Shown here in pieces: positions 23,569 through 33,829 of a stretch of 64,000 bases of DNA. Each line of letters starts with the position of its first letter. Position 1 is the stretch's first letter. Position numbers and translations under genes: made by a program. The notes under the pieces are model-generated. The model was not told where the DNA came from, ran no database searches, and saw nothing but the letters and a program-made list of their open reading frames with translations. Source of the stretch: Branchiostoma floridae. Taxonomy: Eukaryota; Chordata; Leptocardii; Amphioxiformes; Branchiostomatidae. The stretch lies in the NCBI RefSeq assembly GCF_000003815.2, contig NC_049991.1, positions 20,716,630-20,780,629 of the forward strand, in the 5' to 3' direction.

Positions 23569-26500
23569 ATGAGCTGGTGTGTGGTGACCCTTGCTGTCTG
23601 CACGTTAGTGCTGCTGGGAGGAGTGGCCGGACAAACCGACTGCCCCAGCGTCTGTACATGTTCTACAGGTAAGAACATAGCTATATACGACTTCCGTAAA
23701 GGCTACCCGAGCCGCCTTTGTGACCTTAATATTCCTGTTAAGTCAGTTATTCATCACTCTTTGTGATCAGTTGAGCTGGTCTCAATCATGATATTTCTGA
23801 CTTAGGGAGAAGAGACACTGTTTCATTCGTTTCCATGTAAGTTTTAACCACCAAATACGTTCAGTGCCCAGTGGTCTCTTGGTCATGCACTGAGCAAGAA
23901 AAGGAACACAAAACAAACGAAGAAACATACATGTAAAGGGGTCTGAGGATTTATTAGCTTCAGTTTACCGCTCCACCGCGCAATAACTGTCTCCCGTAAC
24001 TTTTTTGATTTTCACCTACGAACTCCTGCCCCACTCAGACCACAATGCTTTATTAAGGGAACAGCTCGAAACACTATGCTTAGCCTATATTTGCAAACTT
24101 CTTCTAACTGTCCGTACTTTTATTGCTTTGAAGTGTTGTCGAGTTATGTTTACTTGCACATTATAGCCTAGGAAAAGGAAAGTGATCATATACACACAAC
24201 AGGACGGGATGTGTATTTTGGAGATAAGAAAACCAAATAGGTACAGAACTGTTGTCGTAAATTCAAATAAGAACCAAGTAATTGATAATAAGCCACAAAA
24301 GGGGACAGTAGATTATATATTGACAAGGATTTATGTGCGCTTGTCAAAATGTTCGATACTAGCTAAAGGCTAAGAGAGGACCTTTTGCAATCTTAAACTT
24401 GAATACAAACGAATTACATGAGGTATAACCGCCACTTGTAACGTAGCAACCGATACATACGTACACAGTCCATTGACAAACAATGTCCTCGGTTAATCGC
24501 TAGGTGGCGTATTGAAACACAGGGTCGCAAAGATGCGTCTTTTGATCATTACCTTCGCCAAGAAGGTTATATTTTCGGTAGCGTTTGTATGTATGTGTGT
24601 GTGTGTGTGTGTCTGTGTGTGTCTGTGTGTGTGTGTGTGTGTGTCTGTGTGTCTGTCTCTATGTGTGTGTTTATGTGTGTTTGTCTGTGTGTGTTTATAT
24701 GTGTGTGTCTGTGTGTGTGTGTGCAGCGGAACTTCCTGTTTGGATATGTCGTGTTCTGGACATGCTGCAGTAATGATATTTGAACGATAGATAGTTCTTG
24801 GAGCTGAAAGTAAGTGGTGTAAGTCCGGGCCCCCTAGCAACTTCCTACTACTAACCTATAACACTTTGTTATATTTACTTCTCCAGGACAGTTCAAGACG
24901 GTGGACTGTGACGCCAGAAACCTGACCAGCATTCCCGGTCCGTTGCCTAGCGACGCCATCAACATCTTTCTTGGAAACAACAACATCCAGGAAATCCCGA
25001 CAGGTTTGTAACTATGGAAACACTTTTGAGGTCCATTCAAATAAGAAACTTATTCAGTTGGTAAGAATAAGTGTCCTGCTAGACTTTTGAACATGTTTTC
25101 TATATCAACAAAGTGATTTTCAGTGTATACTTTAATATGCAAATTTTAATTATGTTCTTCCCGACTCCCTAGATGCCTTTAACAGCCTGTCCTCCGTGGT
25201 GAACCTGTACCTGAATAACAACCCGCTAACTAGTCTCCCACTCGACGCCTTCCGAGGCCTGACCACGCTGCAGAAGTTAGACCTGGGGGAGTGTCAGATC
25301 AGCACCATAGAGGACAACGCTTTCCGCGGACTCACCGAGCTCACGGACCTCACGCTCGACACCAACCAGGTAAGGATTATTCAGGTGTTAGACACTAACC
25401 AGGTAAGGGTCAACCAGGTGTTAGACATCAACCAGGTAAGGGTCAGATCAGCACCATAGAGAACAACGCTTTCCGCGGACTCACCGAGCTCACGGACCTC
25501 ACTCTCGACACCAACCAGGTAAGGGTTAACAAGATGTTCTACACTAACCAGGTAAGGGTTAACCAGATGTTGTACACTAACCAGGTAAGGGTCAACCAGG
25601 TGTTAGACACCAACCAGGTAAGGGTTAACCAGATGTTGTACACTAACCAGGTAAGGGTCAACCAGGTGTTAGACACCAACCAGGTAAGGGTCAGATCAGC
25701 ACCATAGAGGACAACGCCTTCCGCGGACTCACCGAGCTCACGGACCTCACTCTCGACACCAACCAGGTAAGGGTTATTCAGGTGTTAGACACCAACCAGG
25801 TAAGGGTTATTCAGGTGTTAGACACCAACCAGGTAAGGGTTAACAAGATGTTCTACACCAACCAGGTAAGGGTCAAATCAGCACCATAGAGGACAACGCT
25901 TTCCGCGGACTCACCGAGCTCACGGACCTCACATTTGACACTAACCAGGTAAGGGTCAACCAGGTGCTCTACACCAACCAGGTAAGGGTCGGGAGTAGAA
26001 CCAACCAGGTAAGGGTCAGATCAGCACCATAGAGGACAACGCGTTCCGCGGACTCACCGAGCTCACGGACCTCACTCTCGACACCAACCAGGTAAGGGTC
26101 AGATCAGCACCATAGAGGACAACGCGTTCCGCGGACTCACCGAGCTCACGGACCTCACGTTCGACACCAACCAGGTAAAAGTTTGGTAGACTAGACCCCT
26201 GACTCCCAAGTTCCAAACATATACATCAAGTTTAACTTATGTTTTATTCAAGAACGTTTTTCTTCAGACCTCATCATGCTGTTACAAGTATAGTAAAAAA
26301 AGCCAGCTCTGCTAAAGTCAAGCCGGAACAGTTTTTGATTTGTTTGTTTGTTTGTTTGTTTGTTTCACAGATCAAAAGTGTGTCCTTGTCAACATTCCAA
26401 GGCCTGCGCAGCCTCAACGTCCTGAACCTGAGAATGAACCAGCTGACGTCACTTCCGGCGGATGTGTTCGAGTCGACCCTTAACCTCCAGAGCCTGTACA

Positions 26501-27459
26501 TGTCCGATAACCCGTGGGACTGCTCCGACTGCGCTCTCGCCTGGCTTCCAAGGTACGTGCATGGTGCTTCTTCCTTCCTTCTTTCTTCCTCCCTCTTATC
26601 CTTCCTTCCTCTTGTCCTTCCTTCGTTCGTTTCTTCCTTACTTCCAGATTCCTTCCTTCTTTCCCTCCTTCTTTCTTTGTTTCCTTCCATCTTCCCTTCC
26701 TTCCTTCCTTCTTTCCCTCATTCCCTTTCCTTTTTCCTTTGCTCTTTTAACCTTCAGAGTTCCTTTATTTATTTCTTCTTTCACGACTTCCTAATTTCCC
26801 CACCTCCATTTCCTCGTTAACTTACATTATAAAGGTCAAGTATCCATCGTTGGTTCTATGAATAAGGGGGGGGGGGGGGCTGAGCACAACCAGTTGATAC
26901 TCTTGCTTACGTTTCGAGGTCTATCAGATATCTTCTTCAGAGCTTCTGGCTGGAGTTCTGCTTCTCTGTATTAACAAACCTAGCGACCTTTGGGATTGTG
27001 TTCTCGCCGCAAAAACACCACCTTCATTGGCTACATATAGCGGCGAGAAGCAGAACTCTAGTTGGAAGCTCTGAGGAAGGTGTTTCATAGACATCGAAAC
27101 GTAAGCAAGAGTGTGTATTAATTGGTTGTGTTTAAGATTCCTCGTATATACTTTATTCTACCAACCTGGTGAAATTTTTTCTCGGGAGGATCATGTGTTT
27201 CAATATACATGGAAAACTTTATGAAGAGCCAACGAAGCCTCCTAATGCAGTTCCCTATTCTACCGCCAGGTGGCTCTCGCTGACAGGAGTCTCCCTGGAC
27301 GCCTCGCGGTGCGCCACCCCCTCTCTGTCCCAGGGCAGTCTGGTGCGGAACGTCCTGGTCACGGAGTGCCCTGGTCTCGTCAGCTCGGCAGTTACCATGG
27401 CAACGCCCTCCACAGCCGTCATGACGATGTTTCTCACAGTGTTCTTCTTCTTGCTGTGA
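23569..27459 (+). CDS. LRR receptor with LRRNT, five LRRs, LRRCT and hydrophobic (GPI-like) tail, 5 exons, 261 aa
   Basis: Exons are 23569-23668, 24887-25003, 25173-25369, 26371-26552 and 27270-27459, with GT-AG introns of phase 1, 1, 0 and 2, totalling 786 nt. Residues 1-21 are a signal peptide. LRRNT runs from C25 with C29, C31 and C41 (C-x3-C-x-C-x9-C). Five perfect 24-residue LRRs occupy 57-80, 81-104, 105-128, 129-152 and 153-176. LRRCT starts at NPWDC (185-189) with C192, C213 and C232. The C-terminus (about 248-261) is strongly hydrophobic to the last residue, as in GPI-anchored proteins. Order and size match extracellular LRR proteins such as lamprey VLR-type receptors, so a cell-surface recognition or adhesion role is inferred; no ligand can be named. 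The LRRCT has C-x2-C where C-x-C is usual. Intron 3 begins inside a tandem array of LRR modules (25298-26174), so isoforms ending exon 3 at later donors are possible. Intron 1 carries a TG microsatellite and intron 4 a MITE. Confidence 0.88.
24590..24723. repeat. TG microsatellite in LRR gene intron 1
   Basis: About 130 bp of interrupted TG/TGTC repeat. ORFs predicted on both strands here are repeat artefacts. Confidence 0.9.
25298..26174 (+). repeat. Composite LRR-cassette / splice-donor tandem array
   Basis: Six copies of a 72-nt segment encoding one full LRR (starting at the codons ATC AGC ACC) lie at 25298-25369 (the end of exon 3), 25447-25518, 25695-25766, 25877-25948, 26020-26091 and 26103-26174. 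Between them are 33-nt units. Every unit ends in AACCAG followed by GTAAGG or GTAAA. These donor-like boundaries fall after 25369, 25402, 25435, 25518, 25551, 25584, 25617, 25650, 25683, 25766, 25799, 25832, 25865, 25948, 25981, 26008, 26091 and 26174. Spacings are 33 or 83 nt, with one of 27. The 83-nt unit is the 72-nt cassette plus 11 nt. Four of the five extra cassettes are preceded by CAG and one by CAA. No polypyrimidine tract precedes them, so use as exons is unproven. Confidence 0.9.
26560..26815. repeat. TTCC/CTTT-rich tract in LRR gene intron 4
   Basis: Low-complexity pyrimidine-rich sequence starts right after the exon 4 donor (26552). Long Ser/Leu/Phe ORFs over it are artefacts. 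Confidence 0.75.
26885..27130. mobile_element. Inverted-repeat element in LRR gene intron 4
   Basis: CACAACCAGTTGATACTCTT and CTTGCTTACGTTTCGA at the left are mirrored at the right by TCGAAACGTAAGCAAG and AATTGGTTGTG. AGAGCTTC and AGAAGCAGAACTC continue the pairing, so each arm is about 85 bp. A G14 run precedes it. Confidence 0.7.
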
Positions 27460-29390
27460 AATCTGAATCGCTCAGAGTCAAATAAGCCAAGTTTTAGAGT
27501 TCGATATAATTCAAGACATTGATCAACATCTTATAAGTCTTTGTTTCTTCGATACTGTAGAATACTGGCTTTAAGAGTGCATGGCTACTTTTTCGTTGGA
27601 CGTTAATGTGAATATAACGTAAGACACATTAATATTATAATGGTATTCGTGTAATGATGAATAGTAAATTCTTCGCAGAACCTTTTATTGTCTTTGTTTG
27701 AAGTAATTGAATGTTGTAAACATGAAATATTAGTAAAATACATGTAGCTAAAAGCATTGTTATCCATAACTTTTTGACGTTGCACATTGTGTCGGGATGA
27801 ATTAAGTTCGTACCGTCTCTTCTCAATTTGTCTCACACTGGGGTTCCGTATTATACCATTTGTCTCACACCGGGGTTCCACAGATGTTTGTGCACGATTA
27901 AACATGATGACATTTACAGCGTCCATTTGTCATGGAACAATTCACGCGATAAATTTGCTGACCGGTACATTAATTTGTTTCGGTGGAGAATAGTGAAGTC
28001 TGGAAGTTTGCTGATAAGTCGTCGAAATTGACTTTTCTATTTCTGTTTGTTTGTCAAATGTACAAATTCCAGATTCAATTCTCCAACTGCTATGGCAGCC
28101 TTTTAGAGCAATATATCATGAAGAATGGATTGTCACATATTATAACTCCCGTTGTTTGAGGCTATCTACTACTTTAGATAATATTCTTACTTAGAAAAAA
28201 ACCCAACCTCATGCCCTCTGGCTGAATTGCAAATTCCACAAACGTTGAGTGCAAAAAATTCAGTAATACATTATCATTATACCACAGAGTTAGAAGTGAT
28301 TCTGCTGTCATGCTTTCACATATTGATCTTGGGTTGATACATTGATACATTGCTTTTTTTGTGTGTTCTGCTTTCTCACCTCACCAAGAAAGTTTGACAA
28401 TACTTTCGGTCTCGTTTGTGCTCTTGTCTGTGAACAACATAACTAGAGAAGCTGTGGATGGATCAAGATGGTTGGTGGATACGATTTCGAGAAAGGGACC
28501 CCTATCGGCTTTCTACGGTACTGCAATGTGTTCTGTACAATTGCTATGGTCCTGCATGATTTTATAGTGTTATAATATATGATTCTTGCAGCACAGTGTG
28601 AGTGGTGTAAGTTTGAGCCCATTGTCGAGACAATTAAAAGGGGGGGGGGGGGTTGTAGGAAACTTGGAAGGAGAGTAACTAAAGTAAAGAGTTGACGGAA
28701 CTTTTTTGATTTTGTGTAATAGCTCAAGTAATGACTTTTATGATTAATTACTAAGTCAGTTAATTTGCATGATTGTTCTTTCTATTTTTTGTTCTTCAAA
28801 ATGCGTGACTCTGTAAGTTTTAAATCAGTTGGTCATGGTCACAGATTTTCCCCATTGTTTCCCCTTAAAACTTGATGGATGCAAATGGGTTTTAGAATTT
28901 ACCGCACCATCAATAATACAGCAATATTTCTGCCATTAGAATCTTTTTGTCCATCGATTTTAGCCTGCCTCCCCTACCGCAGGGTGAGGAGCTTTAGTCC
29001 GCAGGAATCCACGGCGGCAGAGATTGCGGAAAAACTAAGGAATCAGCATTAATCATTACACGGGACCTAATGGGGAAATATTTCAGACTCTCGCGTCATG
29101 CTGTTTCCGACTTTGCCACTTAAAAGCTGCATGATAATAGGCAATACTAGTATTTAATTTGCTTAGCTTGCTGAAAGCATACCTAAAGCGTAGAGGCCGA
29201 GTCCTTCCTACAACAGCAAAGAAACTCCAGGAGCTAAGGAAGCTTTCAGGATGCAAAGCACAGAGGAAAAAGATGAAGAAAGACTGAATGCAGCTATAGG
29301 GCTTTTCCAAGACTATAGATACAGAATGCAGTGAATGATGATGATGATGATGACTAGTATTCTGATGATCCGACCTTGACCATAAACAAT
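27460..29390. other. 3' flank of the LRR gene and gene-free stretch
   Basis: AT-rich sequence after the LRR stop codon. It includes a G12 run at about 28641 and no recognisable exon. The 3' UTR end of the LRR gene cannot be placed. Confidence 0.45.
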
Positions 29391-29399
29391 GAAATACAC

Positions 29400-29625
29400 G
29401 TGTGGCGTCGTGTGTGGCGAAACTGGCATATGTAGAGTGTTGAGTTGGCAACCTAGAGGTCCCGAGTTCGATACCCGCCGTGCCCCCGACGTGAACCCCT
29501 GGGAAAGGCATTATACCCGACATTCCCCACCCAGGTGTAAAAATGGGTACCTGACTTCGGTTGGGGGATAAAAGACAACTTGACCATCTCTCTGTAACTT
29601 GTATGTGGCTCTGTTGAAAACGATT
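29400..29625 (+). mobile_element. tRNA-derived SINE (copy 2)
   Basis: The A-box-like TGGCGAAACTGG and B-box-like GAGTTCGATACCC are followed by CCTGGGAAAGGCATTATACC, GTGTAAAAATGGGTACC and a TCTGTAACTTGTATG tail. The order matches the SINEs at 2664 and 56205. ORFs crossing this copy on both strands are not genes. Confidence 0.65.
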
Positions 29626-30479
29626 GTAAGTCCAGATTTTGTTATAAGTTTTTTGTATAATATGTCGGTGTGATGAGTATAAGTTATATTGTGCGTTTAC
29701 TATCTTACGCGAGGGATCAACAATCAGCATCTATGTATCCACAAAGGTTTTCATTGATTTCCTCTCGAGTGCTTTATCTAAAATTGTACCAGTAAGTGGA
29801 TATAGAGATACAAGTACTGATTAGATTACATTTACGATATCGACTAATTTTAAGATGGTTGTCCATGACGTCACAGTCGGTATGTCACGTGGTTGAACCT
29901 GGAGGAACCAGAGCTATGATTATGTTCATGATTTGATGAGTGTGATGGCGTATACAAATCCAATCTTCAACCTTTAACCATCCAACACGACGGCAATACT
30001 TACTTTAAAGTCACGTGAGTGGAAACACTATAAGGTTTGTAACGCTAGTTCACCTTTATCCGCGGGGTAACCTATATCTGCTGTACTTAGAAACAGGGTA
30101 TTTATGGATATCAATTCGACGGACGGTGCTTGCAAATTGTGATACCTTCAAAGAATTGTACTTTAAAGTCGCTGTCGCCGTCAACTTCAAATTTCTAAAT
30201 AACAGGCTACCCGATATAGGCTACCCGTCGGGAAAAAAGTTTGACTGACGTTAACTTTCGGGAAAAACGTTTCACGACAACGACAACGACAACGTTTCAA
30301 ACAAAGTTTCACGAGAGCTACCAGTACATGTGTTTAAATCATAAGTTTTTGTTGCTCTTGGGAAAAGACGCTTCTCCATCTGTCTTACATTTTTAAAATC
30401 ATCATTCATGCAGGGAAGCTGCGAAGATGAAAGTTGTTAAAAGGTGTAGTGGGTAGCTTCTTGGACCTTTATACTTTTA

Positions 30480-31075
30480 GTTTCCGCAGTACCTGTCTGA
30501 CAGGCGCACTTCATGTGATGTTTAAATTCTCTTGTGTTCTCTTGTCTGCAATTTTCTGTTTGAAAAATCGTTCATAAATGACAACACCTTAACCTAGTAC
30601 TTGTTGAAATGTACCAGCGTGTGGCGTTCTAGAACTATAATCCGTTCAGTTGAATGCCCCGGCCACAGGCATTTTTTAGTATCCACATTACCTGTCTGAT
30701 AGGCGCACTTCATGTGATGTTTAAATTCTCTTGGGTCCCTTTGTCTGCAGTTTTCATTAAAAAAAAACGTTCATCAACGACGCACCTTAACCTAGTACTT
30801 GTTAAAATGTACCAGCGTGTGGTGTTTTGGAACTTTTATACGTTTAGATGAATGCCCCGACCACGGGCGCCGTTTACATGTTGCATCCATAGTACTTGTC
30901 TGACAGGCGCACTTCGTGTGGTGTGTGAATTCTCTTGTGTTCTCTTGTCTGCAATTTTCGGTTTGAAAAATCGTTCATCAACGACAACACCTTAACCTAG
31001 CATTTGTTAAAATGTACCAGCGTGTGGTGTTTTAGAACTTTTGTCAGTGCAGATGAATGCTCCGGCCACAGGCAC
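30480..31075. repeat. Three tandem copies of a roughly 200-bp unit
   Basis: GACAGGCGCACTTCATGTGA, TTAACCTAGTACTTGTT, ATGTACCAGCGTGTGG and a GAATGCCCCGGCCAC-type end recur with starts near 30498, 30698 and 30900. Copies are about 85-90% alike by eye. There is no ORF in common. Confidence 0.8.
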
Positions 31076-31117
31076 TGCTCGTCCCCCATGCACCAGCCGC
31101 TGTTACGCGCCGGAGCG

Positions 31118-31400
31118 GGATCCATCCATCCTCCTACCCAGGGACATCCAACAGCCAAACCGCCTGTCTGAATGTGCCCTGCTCTTTCAACTGTCGCCCT
31201 TTGTTCCTGACCACCCTGCTTATAAATATTAATGAGGTTACCCTATACATGCGAGACGGAAAGCCTATTCTCTGATTGGCTGACAGCTGGTTTGGGGGGA
31301 GGGGGACGTCCACAGGAACTAAGAGTGACGGTTGAAAGAGCAGGCACATCCAGACAGGCAGTTTGGCTGTTGGATATCCCTGCTTAGGAGAATGGATCCA
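31118..31400. mobile_element. Long-arm inverted-repeat element
   Basis: Arms of about 90 bp start at GGATCCATCCATCCTCCTAC (left) and mirror TAGGAGAATGGATCCA (right), including GGACATCCAACAGCCAAAC against GTTTGGCTGTTGGATATCC. The short central part contains TATAAATATTAATGAGG. ORFs across it are by-products of the palindrome. Confidence 0.65.
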
Positions 31401-31459
31401 TCATTCGTTATTATAACACTCAGCTGTGCATTAGGCCATGCTGATTTCACTACATGTAT

Positions 31460-31700
31460 GATATCCAAAAACTGATGCGAGCGTGCGAATAAAAGAAAGT
31501 TTTACCCCAAAAATGCATTATAAAATCTAACTGGTCAGGAAGGTTGAACAAAAAACACACTGAATATAGTATACCGAATAATAGATTTTTCATTTTTGTT
31601 TTCACATCTTCTTTGACCTCGTAACGTTCTATGACATTAGTATACGTTTTCCGTTTCTATATTCGCAATCTACGGCGTATTTTTGCTTATTTTGAAGCTG
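31460..31700. mobile_element. Interior fragment of the 5704-type MITE
   Basis: The blocks ACTGATGCGAGC, TATACCGAATAATAGATT and TTAGTATACGTTTTCCG occur in the same order as in 5750-5950. The inverted ends are missing here, so this is a truncated or internally derived copy. Confidence 0.5.
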
Positions 31701-31782
31701 CTTTTTTTCCTTACTAACGTGAACGTAGGGAGCGACACATTTAGACAGGCGGTCCGAAAAGGTGGCTACGTTGAGTAGTATG

Positions 31783-31944
31783 AATGTAGAAACTTTCGCG
31801 CTGGTTTAATGTTCGCGGTTTTTACGGTGGCCACTTAACCGCGAATTTAAAACCACCGCGAACATTTTTCCATGGCAGTAAAAGACTACAGTGCATGGTG
31901 CTACCGCGAGCTGAAAACCACCGCAAAAAAGTCCCCCCCCCCCG
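31783..31944. mobile_element. TTCGCGGT-type MITE (copy 1)
   Basis: AATGTTCGCGGTTTTTACGG and ACCGCGAATTTAAAACCACC form internal palindromes. GACTACAGTGCATGGTGCTA follows, as in the copy at 45066. A C-run at the right end makes the boundary uncertain. Confidence 0.55.
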
Positions 31945-32029
31945 CAACAATCTTTTAGCTCCTGCAACTTAAGCAACAGGAGCTAATTGACTCATTTGCA
32001 TTAACTGTGTCTTAGCCTTGCTATCCTTT

Positions 32030-33460
32030 GAAATACAAATTGTCTTCAGCTTGACTTTGACTTACCTTTGTTTTCTTTGGAATCCAAATTGTCTTCAGTC
32101 TGAATTGTCTTACAACGTTTCCTATTGCACATCTGAAATTGTCTTCATTCACTGAGTTACAGTATAAAACACCTGTTTCTTCCAGATCACTTCAGTGTCA
32201 CTGACGAAGGATAGTGGATTCTATCCGAAACGTCTGACCGTTTCAAAACCATATCCAGTTGCTGGAGTAACTATTTTTGGTGAATCTGACACAGCGTGGT
32301 AATAAATATTTATATAGCAACTGTGACCAAATAAGTAAGAGTAAGACCTCAAATTATCCCCAATTTTAGTTATCCCAGTCCTATCAACTGCAGTAGTTTT
32401 ATTTCTTGGAGAGTAGTTCAAAGGCTGTAACACAACAATCCCGTACATTGCAGTAGTTGTATCGCTCTCAACAAAAGAGCCGGCATATTCGCCATCGCGG
32501 ACAAAAGCAAGACGAATAGATTTCCTCGCAGATCGGACAATTTCACGTCAATCTGCCGCCGGCCGTGACGTCCCCTCAAATTGTCAGAATAATCCGGGTA
32601 AAGCCCTTGATACATCGGAGCGCTGTCGGCTCGCGCGAGGCTCGGGAGGGGGGGTCCTCATTCTGGTCATCTGAAGTGTCTAGAACTTGCCGTTGCCATT
32701 CTTCAGGTTTAGGATATAATCCAAACGCCGCAGAGACCGTCTGATTATAGCCGACGAAGGACGGTTGTGGGTTTTATGGTCTATCCATTACAAAACTTCT
32801 CACAATTTGGACCCAGCTGCTTATACTCCCTTTTCACCTGGACGGCGCTCTCTGCGCTCTCTCTGCGACCTAAGATTTGACATATGGCTCGACGAATTGT
32901 ATAGAAAGGAAACGAATATTTATACACTTTCTGTTTTTTGCTGTCACACCTTTATGTTATGTGTGATATACCAAGTGTGAAAGCGAAGGTTACACATATG
33001 CTGAACAGGTCGCAGTGAGAGCGGAGCGCTATCGTCTTCTAGTGGAAAGGGGGCATTAGAGGCAGAGTAGTCGGCCCAAACAATTTGAACAATAACAACA
33101 ATAGCTAAAGGTGTTCTTCTGACGCAATCTTCAATTATTACAGGGGCTTCCATGTGCCAGAAACTGTTAAATGCATGTATAAAATCAGTGCATCTCTTCT
33201 GAATACGATGACATGGAATCTAAAATTGTCTTCAGCTTGACTTTGTTTTGCCTTGTTTTGCTATTGACCATCCAAGATTGTCTTCAGCTCTTTTGCGTTC
33301 GAGCATATAAAACAATTTGTTTTTTTTTTCTTCACATATTTTCAGTGTAAATGGCGAAAAGTAGTGGATGCTATCTGGAATGTCTGACCGTTTCCAAAAT
33401 CATATCTAGTTGCTTGAGTAGATAACTGATTTTTGGCATGACATGGCTGCAATTCAAGTA
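32030..33460. repeat. Direct repeat pair of about 250 bp flanking a MITE
   Basis: ATTGTCTTCAGCTTGACTTT and TATAAAACA followed by GTCTGACCGTTTC and CATATCCAGTTGCT occur at 32040-32290 and 33215-33445. A third, inverted, partial copy lies at 8410-8505. The 32821 MITE sits between the two direct copies. Confidence 0.65.
32821..33058 (+). mobile_element. MITE family with CCCCCTTTCCACTAG inverted ends (copy 2)
   Basis: The left end reads ACTCCCTTTTCACCTGGACG and the right end TCTAGTGGAAAGGGGG. GCGACCTAAGATTTG and GAAGCGAAGGTTACACATAT are internal blocks shared with the copy at 53531. A few extra bases are inserted near the right end. Confidence 0.75.
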
Positions 33461-33773
33461 TACAAAAATAATGGCAGCTTTCCCTATCTTTACATCAGTA
33501 AGTTGTAATGAATGTTGGCACAACTCACGGTGCCCACGCACTGCCCCCTGCTGCATGTGGGCAGGTGGTGATTGATGGAGTGGAGGAGGAGGGAGTCTTC
33601 CCAGGTCGTCAGAGCTTCTCATAGAGACTTTTGACTGACACGTCCTTAGAGGAAGGTAGGTTATAATGTTATTCTAGACTGCAGTAATATCTTTGTATTT
33701 ATTCCACTTATCAATTTCATAATTATCATATTAGTACGTGTATTAGGACGAATAATATCCATTAGGTTTAAAG

Positions 33774-33816
33774 GAGGAGGGATTTGTATAAGCCTTGTAG
33801 GCTTATTCCCTCCTCT
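33774..33816. repeat. Short hairpin
   Basis: GGAGGGA and ATAAGCC are mirrored by GGCTTAT and TCCCTCC around a TTGTA loop. It could be a small stem-loop; no gene is nearby. Confidence 0.4.
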
Positions 33817-33829
33817 CCAACATATTTCT

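Noticed and set aside
24493-24840. Cys/Val-rich and His/Thr-rich ORFs over TG repeats
   Set aside because: Microsatellite artefacts, as are the similar ORFs at 58223-58748 beyond exon 1.
26239-26820. 193-aa ORF continuing past LRR exon 4
   Set aside because: The segment after 26552 is TTCC-rich intron; splicing at 26552 to 27270 restores a canonical LRRCT.
29083-29730. 215-aa minus-strand ORF
   Set aside because: It runs antisense through a SINE copy and an ATG trinucleotide run, and no family feature is visible.
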